Shown here piece by piece: positions 63,771 through 64,000 of a DNA stretch of 64,000 nt; the first letter of the stretch is position 1; every line of letters begins with the position of its first letter. Below the pieces are notes generated by a model that had not been told where the DNA came from, searched no databases, and saw only the letters and a list, made by a program, of their open reading frames with translations. Origin of the DNA: UMGS1696 sp964623635. GTDB taxonomy: Bacteria > Bacillota > Clostridia > Oscillospirales > CAG-272. Made by a program: the position numbers and the translations under genes. The stretch covers positions 114,723 through 178,722 of the forward strand of contig CAZUUA010000002.1 of NCBI GenBank assembly GCA_964623635.1, in the 5' to 3' direction.

Positions 63771-63820
63771 AAAAGACAGTAGGCAAATGCCGAAAAACGT
63801 GATCCCCAAGAGATAACCAG

Positions 63821-63872
63821 AGAAAAAGCAGATCGTTCTTCTCAAAATAGGGAAGAATGGTCTGCTTTTTCT
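63821..63872. terminator. Bidirectional terminator after the aldo/keto reductase gene
   Basis: AGAAAAAGCAGA (63821-63832) pairs with TCTGCTTTTTCT (63861-63872), and TTCTTC (63836-63841) with GAAGAA (63852-63857); T-rich on both strands. Confidence 0.9.
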
Positions 63873-63912
63873 GCGTACGCTGCCAAACTTTCAGCAGCAA
63901 CCAAAGGAGAAA

Positions 63913-64000
63913 TTACTTAGCGCTCAGGGTGTTTTCGTAGGATTCGATCATCTTCTTGATCGTGTGTCCCACAGAACTCTCGTCCTCGGAAACCCTTGCG
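63913..64000 (-). CDS. C-terminal end of an unidentified protein, cut by the window end
   Basis: The minus strand from 64000 reads about 28 residues ending HTIKKMIESYENTLSAK and a TAA at 63913. A bidirectional terminator lies just downstream. Too short to name. The sequence looks coding (alternating charged and hydrophobic residues as in a helix). Confidence 0.5.
   Translation of the reverse strand, partial: ARVSEDESSVGHTIKKMIESYENTLSAK

Overview
The window is about 64 kb of a Gram-positive, low-to-mid GC chromosome, most likely a gut-dwelling anaerobic clostridium (Bacillota, Clostridia; an Oscillospiraceae-type lineage is a reasonable guess). The evidence is T-box leaders before pheST and serS, Shine-Dalgarno sequences of AGGAGG type before nearly every gene, sigma-A promoters with 17-bp spacers and a TGTGG extension before the -10, a MecA-like adaptor, an SLH-domain surface protein, lipoprotein solute-binding proteins, DUF951 and CD1247-type small proteins, and a glycyl radical enzyme that implies anaerobic life. 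I saw no transposase, integrase, CRISPR array, tRNA or rRNA. This is mostly chromosomal backbone with carbohydrate-use islands.

Layout. 1-6.3 kb: glycan island on + (alpha-L-rhamnosidase end, GH29 alpha-L-fucosidase, solute-binding lipoprotein, FGGY sugar kinase, AraD-like epimerase). 6.4-10.9 kb on -: SGNH lipoprotein, TrkH/TrkA potassium uptake, phosphoribosyltransferase. 11-14.9 kb on -: pheT and pheS behind a T-box. 15-17 kb on +: ptsH and ptsI, with an HPr that lacks the regulatory serine. 17-22.7 kb on -: two small proteins, ruvB, ruvA, a YfhO-type membrane protein, DUF951. 22.8-28.2 kb: SGNH hydrolase, alpha/beta hydrolase, Gfo/Idh/MocA oxidoreductase, asnA, intracellular GH5. 28.4-32 kb: efp, a cysteine/acid-rich zinc-ribbon protein, an orphan glycyl radical enzyme. 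32-33.2 kb on -: PadR-controlled membrane operon. 33.4-41.8 kb: two more solute-binding lipoproteins, DeoR and XRE-like regulators, oxidoreductase, ClpP-like protease, DUF5107 protein. 41.9-45.2 kb on -: a frameshifted remnant, a membrane protein with pentapeptide repeats, serS behind a T-box. 45.4-53 kb: a large TIM-barrel-like protein of unknown activity, a sugar isomerase/epimerase, a second GH29, a zinc-ribbon membrane protein, a PRK06851-type ATPase, ilvE. 53.1-57.1 kb on +: SLH protein, Asn-rich peptide, MecA-like adaptor, zinc-ribbon/LRR membrane protein. 57.4-63.8 kb on +: PHP phosphoesterase, class I amidotransferase-like hydrolase, fucU, an AAA ATPase coupled to it, GH43-like protein, isomerase/epimerase, aldo/keto reductase. 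A partial gene on - runs off the end.

How it fits together. The carbohydrate genes are mostly intracellular enzymes without signal peptides plus secreted lipoprotein receptors. This suggests import of oligosaccharides carrying rhamnose, fucose and pentoses, then cytoplasmic trimming and oxidation or epimerisation. Three solute-binding lipoproteins sit alone without permeases, so they must use transporters coded elsewhere. The most unusual signals are two short tandem-repeat arrays that each begin in the last codons of a gene, a glycyl radical enzyme with no activase beside it, the Ser46-less HPr, a triple 7-bp repeat at a transcription start, and a leader with two competing hairpin arms before the aldo/keto reductase gene.
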